This document shows, piece by piece, positions 5,275 to 8,691 of a stretch of 8,691 nt of DNA. Location of the stretch: NCBI GenBank assembly GCA_026988445.1, contig JALSLF010000471.1, forward strand, positions 1 through 8,691, read 5' to 3'. The position numbers and the translations under genes were made by a program. A model generated the notes under the pieces. That model did not search any database. It had not been told where the DNA came from and was given only the letters and a program-made list of their open reading frames with translations. Numbering within the stretch: position 1 is the first letter of the stretch; the number at the start of each line of letters is the position of its first letter. Origin of the DNA: Bacteroidales bacterium. Its GTDB lineage: Bacteria; Bacteroidota; Bacteroidia; Bacteroidales; NBLH01.

Positions 5275-6930
5275 ATGGATAGAAGAAGATTTATAAAACG
5301 ATTGGGTGCTGCAGGTGCTGCTCCTTTTTTACTAAACGGACAAGTGGTTAAAGCATTAACTTCCGATAGCCCATTAATGAAAATGCTGGCTGCCAGTAAC
5401 TCAGATAGGGTGCTGATTTTTATACAGTTGCATGGGGGTAATGATGGATTGAATATGGTTATTCCCATAACTAATCATACCGAATATCAGTTGAATAGAG
5501 CTAATATCGCCATTCCAAAAACAGGCGACCGGAAATTATTGGAGCTGGATGCCGATTTGCCTGATGAACAAAAAGTTGGGGTACATCCTGATATGACCGG
5601 TTTTCGTGATATGTACCTTCAACAAAGTGCTGCTATTGTTCGTGATGTAGGTTACGATAATATGAATATGTCGCACTTTAGAAGTCGTGATATTTGGTTC
5701 ATGGGCGGTGATTATGATGAATATTTTCCATCCGGTTGGATGGGACGTTTTTTGAACGAAGAATACCCCGGCTATCCTGATGATTATCCCAATGCTGATA
5801 TGCCCGATCCGCTTGGACTGGAACTTGGTAGTGATGTAACTTTGGCTTTTCAGCGCGAGAACAGTATTCCTGCAGGTATTGCAATTGCCAATCCGGATGC
5901 TTTTTATAACTTGATAAGCGCTGTTGGTGGAGACACCCCTCCCGAAACATCGTATCCTGATAACCATTATGGTGATGAAATGCGTTATTTAGCCCAAATG
6001 GAAATAAAATCCAATGATTATGCTGCAAGGCTTAAAGAAGTTTACGATGCAGGAATGAATTCGGCTAATGTTACTTATCCAACGCAATATCCAAATCCGG
6101 CACCTGCGCCTTATATTAATAATCCTTTATCGGAACAATTAAAAATTATTGCCCGTTTATTAAGCGGAGGGTCTAAAACAAGGATTTTCCTTTGCCGAAT
6201 TGGCGGATTTGATACTCATGCCGACCAAGTTGAAGAATTTGATAATACTTACGGACGACATGCTGCTCTTTTATATCACCTTTCAGAGTCAGTAAAAGCT
6301 TTTCATGACGATTTGGCCGACCAAGGTATTGAGGAGAAAGTTTTGAGTATGACCTTTTCGGAATTTGGACGTAGAGTATATTCAAACGAAAGTTTTGGAA
6401 CGGATCATGGTAAAGCTGGTCCTATTCTATTGTTTGGTTCAGGTTTAAAAGGCGGAGTTTATGGTAATAATCCTGATTTTAATGATTTGGATAATGGAAA
6501 CCTTCGTCATCAGTTTGATTATCGTCAAGTATATACTACTGTATTATCCGACTGGATGGGAGCGCCGGATTCTGCTATTGTGAATACCTATTTTGGCGAT
6601 TATTTAAGTCAAAAGCTGGATTTAATAGCTAACCCTTTGGCAATTAATGACCTCAGGGAGGATTATAAAGGTTTGAACAAACTGGAAGATTGCTACCCAA
6701 ACCCTGCCGATACTTATACGAGCATTACTTATCATATTGAAGAGCCTTCAAATGTTCGTCTTCGTATTTATAATCTTTCGGGCAGAGTGGTTAAAGAGGT
6801 GGTTAATCAATCGCAAAATAACGGAACATATTCTGTAAATGTTGACCTGTCCGGTTTAAATTCCGGTAATTATATTTATCGTTTAGAAACGGAAAATTAT
6901 AGTAAGGCGAAAAAACTGGTAATAAAATAA
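5275..6930 (+). CDS. DUF1501 family protein with Tat signal and T9SS sorting domain
   Basis: This 551-residue protein has three parts. Residues 1-27 resemble a Tat signal: DRRRFIKR, then an Ala/Gly/Leu core, with a possible cut after VKA (25-27). Residues about 43-450 are the DUF1501 domain (PF07394), placed in the alkaline phosphatase-like superfamily but without a proven reaction. Visible signatures are LHGGNDGLN (52-60), SHFRSRDIW (133-141), IGGFDTHADQ (309-318) and GTDHGKAGP (375-383), whose Asp and His residues could bind metal. Residues about 473-551 are a T9SS type A sorting domain: CYPNPA, then VRLRIYNLSGRVV, a GTYSVNVDLSGLNSGNYIYRL stretch and the basic tail KAKKLVIK. The protein is thus probably folded in the cytoplasm, moved by Tat, then sent across the outer membrane and attached or released. 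The start is fixed by the signal and by an in-frame TAA at 5257-5259. The lipoprotein gene follows after 28 bp. Confidence 0.93.
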   Translation: MDRRRFIKRLGAAGAAPFLLNGQVVKALTSDSPLMKMLAASNSDRVLIFIQLHGGNDGLNMVIPITNHTEYQLNRANIAIPKTGDRKLLELDADLPDEQKVGVHPDMTGFRDMYLQQSAAIVRDVGYDNMNMSHFRSRDIWFMGGDYDEYFPSGWMGRFLNEEYPGYPDDYPNADMPDPLGLELGSDVTLAFQRENSIPAGIAIANPDAFYNLISAVGGDTPPETSYPDNHYGDEMRYLAQMEIKSNDYAARLKEVYDAGMNSANVTYPTQYPNPAPAPYINNPLSEQLKIIARLLSGGSKTRIFLCRIGGFDTHADQVEEFDNTYGRHAALLYHLSESVKAFHDDLADQGIEEKVLSMTFSEFGRRVYSNESFGTDHGKAGPILLFGSGLKGGVYGNNPDFNDLDNGNLRHQFDYRQVYTTVLSDWMGAPDSAIVNTYFGDYLSQKLDLIANPLAINDLREDYKGLNKLEDCYPNPADTYTSITYHIEEPSNVRLRIYNLSGRVVKEVVNQSQNNGTYSVNVDLSGLNSGNYIYRLETENYSKAKKLVIK

Positions 6931-6958
6931 GGTATTATTTTAATCTAAATTACTGACT

Positions 6959-7429
6959 ATGAAAAAGAACTTTTTTCTATTTATTTTAAGTTTATTCTTA
7001 ATTTCTTGTGGCTCAAATTATAATACAGATTTTCAACCACCCGAAGCGGGAGCAAATCCTGCCGATGTTTTTCCCGAAAAAATTGCCGGATTGGAGCGAA
7101 TGATATCTATGATGTCAATAGAAGATAATAGCTTTATCGGTGTTCAGTCTGTTTATGGCGACAATAATATACTTATTGAAGTGATAAAAGCAGCAAATGT
7201 ACAAGAAGCAGACAGGTATGTGAATGATTTTGCGGTACCGCGTATAGATGCTTATAGCTCTCATGGAAGAGCTAGGGTAAATGGTGTTTGGAGTGGAAGA
7301 GGCAGTAATTCTGCCGGAGAAAAAATTTATGCATGGCAAAAGCAAAATTGGGTATATTTAATTACTGCAAAATCATCCGAATTATTTGATCAGGCTATTC
7401 AAGAGTTTAAATATATTGATTTTCAATAA
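6959..7429 (+). CDS. Small lipoprotein of unknown function
   Basis: This 156-residue protein is not one I recognise. Its N-terminus (MKKNFFLFILSLFLISC) is a textbook lipoprotein signal with lipobox LISC and Cys17. The following Gly-Ser-Asn is polar, and a linker runs to about residue 35. The mature part has a PEKIAGLERMISM segment (39-51), alternating beta-like stretches (59-78), a Gly/Arg/Ser-rich turn region (102-119) and a C-terminal KIYAWQKQNWVYLITA strand pattern (122-137), ending in an amphipathic helix-like piece. It resembles a compact alpha/beta domain facing the periplasm or the surface. It starts 28 bp after the DUF1501 stop codon with no promoter between, so the two are probably cotranscribed, and a terminator follows. 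A role as partner or anchor of the exported DUF1501 protein is only inference from this linkage. Confidence 0.83.
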   Translation: MKKNFFLFILSLFLISCGSNYNTDFQPPEAGANPADVFPEKIAGLERMISMMSIEDNSFIGVQSVYGDNNILIEVIKAANVQEADRYVNDFAVPRIDAYSSHGRARVNGVWSGRGSNSAGEKIYAWQKQNWVYLITAKSSELFDQAIQEFKYIDFQ

Positions 7430-7503
7430 GATATTGGTTTTGAGTTATTGATAGTATTGATTTTTAGCGTATTATAATGATTGCCTATGGCAAAAGTTTT
7501 CTC

Positions 7504-7540
7504 CCGTGTAGACACTTATCTACACGGATATTTTATTTTT
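7504..7540 (+). terminator. Terminator of the DUF1800-DUF1501-lipoprotein cluster
   Basis: A perfect 9-bp stem CCGTGTAGA / TCTACACGG (7504-7512 with 7519-7527) has a 6-nt loop (CACTTA) and is followed by a T-rich tract (7529-7540). It lies about 75 bp past the lipoprotein stop codon. The rest of 7430-7688 is AT-rich with nothing I can support, and I see no comparable terminator for the convergent PHP gene. Confidence 0.8.
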
Positions 7541-7688
7541 ACCAATAGTTATCTGCTATCGGCAACAATTTGAGCTTATTTTTATATTTACTTTATTCCA
7601 CTAAACTCATTGCATATATATGTTTTTCAAACTATAGCCTGATTATTGTTTAACTGTTTAATAATTAATGTGTTGATATGTTTTTTGC

Positions 7689-8543
7689 TTATGATATTGA
7701 GATGGGGTGCCAAGCTTGTTCATCAAAAATAAATACTTCTTTAAATCCTTTTTCCGTAAGCAAATTTTTTACCTCCGGTAATAAAGCCATAACATCATTA
7801 GGGTGGTGTGTATCGGCACTCATACATACTTTTATGTTTCTTTCTTTACATTGGTCTATGATAAAATTTGAAGGATAAAACTCATGATCCAAGCCTTTTA
7901 AAATGCCGCGTGTATTTATTTCTACAATTGAATCATTTTCTGATAGCACTTTTAAAGTTTCAGAAACTATATCTTGATACCATTTTTCGCTTTCATTAAA
8001 AAAATAATTGCCTTTGTTGTATTTTTTTATCAAATCAAGATGTGCTACTACATCCGGCTTTTCATTAATTACCATATCATTTATTTGTTGGTAATAATAT
8101 TTTACTAATCGCTTTATATCTCCGCCAAATAATTCGTTCAAACCTTTTTCGTAGAAAGGTTTTCCTCCATCGTAATCCCAGGCACGTCCGTTTTCAAAAA
8201 AACCTAGAAAATGGACACCTCCAATAGTATAATCCAAGTTAAGATGAGCAAAATTTTTTATTCCGGTAATGTCTTTAATGTAATCAATTTCCATTCCCAG
8301 AAAAATTTTAATTTGTGCACTGTATTTTTTCTTTAATTTATTTATAGTAGTAATGTATTCCAATAAATTTTCGTATTTCATATTCCAACCTGAATTGAAA
8401 GGAACCGGCGAATGACATGAAAATCCGTAGGCATACATATTATGTGCAATTGCTGATTCTGCATAAAGCGCTGCTTCTCCTTTACCATCACTGAATTGTG
8501 TATGACTGTGGTAATTTGTCCATTTAAATTTATTTGTGTTCAT
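7689..8543 (-). CDS. PHP-family phosphoesterase, histidinol-phosphatase type
   Basis: This 284-residue protein has the full PHP metal-site pattern: HSH with His12 and His14, Asp19 (FSDG), His44 (CHSP), Glu85 (GMEIDY), His111 (GGVHF), His168 (AHLDLIKKY), and Asp244 with His246 (SADTHH). The spacing and the AHLDLIKKY and EINTRG (208-213) motifs are those of the HisK-type histidinol-phosphatase group, which removes phosphate from L-histidinol phosphate in histidine biosynthesis, in the cytoplasm. It has no signal peptide. Length is close to the usual 260-290 residues. It is transcribed towards the lipoprotein gene and has no his genes beside it. Many Bacteroidota carry a HAD-type histidinol-phosphatase in HisB, so this enzyme could serve another phosphoester. 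Family assignment is strong; the substrate is moderately sure. Confidence 0.85.
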   Translation of the reverse strand: MNTNKFKWTNYHSHTQFSDGKGEAALYAESAIAHNMYAYGFSCHSPVPFNSGWNMKYENLLEYITTINKLKKKYSAQIKIFLGMEIDYIKDITGIKNFAHLNLDYTIGGVHFLGFFENGRAWDYDGGKPFYEKGLNELFGGDIKRLVKYYYQQINDMVINEKPDVVAHLDLIKKYNKGNYFFNESEKWYQDIVSETLKVLSENDSIVEINTRGILKGLDHEFYPSNFIIDQCKERNIKVCMSADTHHPNDVMALLPEVKNLLTEKGFKEVFIFDEQAWHPISIS

Positions 8544-8622
8544 GTTTGATTGTATTTAGTTGATGCTTTTTGATGTAAATTTATTAATTTATTGTTAAAT
8601 TTTTAATTTTTAGGCTATTATA

Positions 8623-8654
8623 TTTGACTTTTTTTCTAAAATGTTGTAAATTTG
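8623..8654 (+). promoter_or_regulatory. Bacteroidota-type promoter reading out of the window
   Basis: TTTG (8623-8626), a 20-nt spacer and TAAATTTG (8647-8654) repeat exactly the layout at 3258-3289. It points right, to a gene whose body lies beyond the window. An ATG at 8657 opens an 11-codon frame that stays open to the window end. It sits almost on the predicted transcription start, so it would be leaderless if real. The true start may be further right. Confidence 0.45.
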
Positions 8655-8691
8655 TTATGAATCTCTCCAAATTAATCAGTATTGATTACTT

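Noticed and set aside
5536..5967. 143-codon minus-strand frame opposite the DUF1501 gene, with a second overlapping frame at 5699-6028
   Set aside because: Both are antisense to DUF1501 signature regions and rich in Ile/His/Thr, as expected from reverse reading of that gene.
3386..6930. Equal length (551 residues) of the DUF1800 and DUF1501 products, suggesting duplication
   Set aside because: The two proteins share no motifs or order of domains. The equal length is coincidence.

Overview
The window looks like an AT-rich chromosomal segment of a Bacteroidota bacterium (flavobacterial or marinilabilial/bacteroidal type; I cannot place it more finely). Four signs point this way: a type IX secretion (T9SS) type A C-terminal sorting domain on one protein, short lipoboxes on Lys-rich N-termini, start codons preceded by A/T-rich sequence rather than strong Shine-Dalgarno sites, and promoter-like TTTG / TAnnTTTG pairs. 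I see no transposase, integrase or phage gene.

Layout. Positions 1-167 hold two tandem units, 87 bp apart, that resemble tRNAs on the minus strand. They have a tRNA-like 5' half and D-arm, but their anticodon arm is a TCCCGAT....ATCGGGA palindrome and no 3' acceptor strand is visible. A TATATTTG box lies just upstream of them. A strong terminator follows at 271-295, ending a minus-strand pair: a Dcp-type M3 zinc metallopeptidase lipoprotein (314-2440) and, upstream of it, a small exported protein of unknown function (2526-3020).

An AT-rich 365-bp divergent spacer (3021-3385) carries a good TTTG-N20-TAAATTTG promoter for the plus-strand cluster: a DUF1800 protein (3386-5041), a DUF1501 protein with a Tat-type signal and a T9SS sorting domain (5275-6930), and a small lipoprotein of unknown function (6959-7429). 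The cluster ends in a hairpin terminator at 7504-7540. DUF1800 and DUF1501 genes are known to occur as neighbours, and the function of the pair is not established. Here the targeting signals suggest that the DUF1501 protein ends on the cell surface or outside, with a lipoprotein encoded just after it. The DUF1800 protein shows no export signal.

A convergent minus-strand gene (7689-8543) encodes a PHP-family phosphoesterase of the histidinol-phosphatase type with its full set of metal ligands. The last 150 bp hold a second TTTG-N20-TAAATTTG promoter pointing out of the window to the right.

The best candidates for something under-described are the tRNA-like palindromic tandem repeat and the DUF1800 / Tat+T9SS DUF1501 / lipoprotein cluster.
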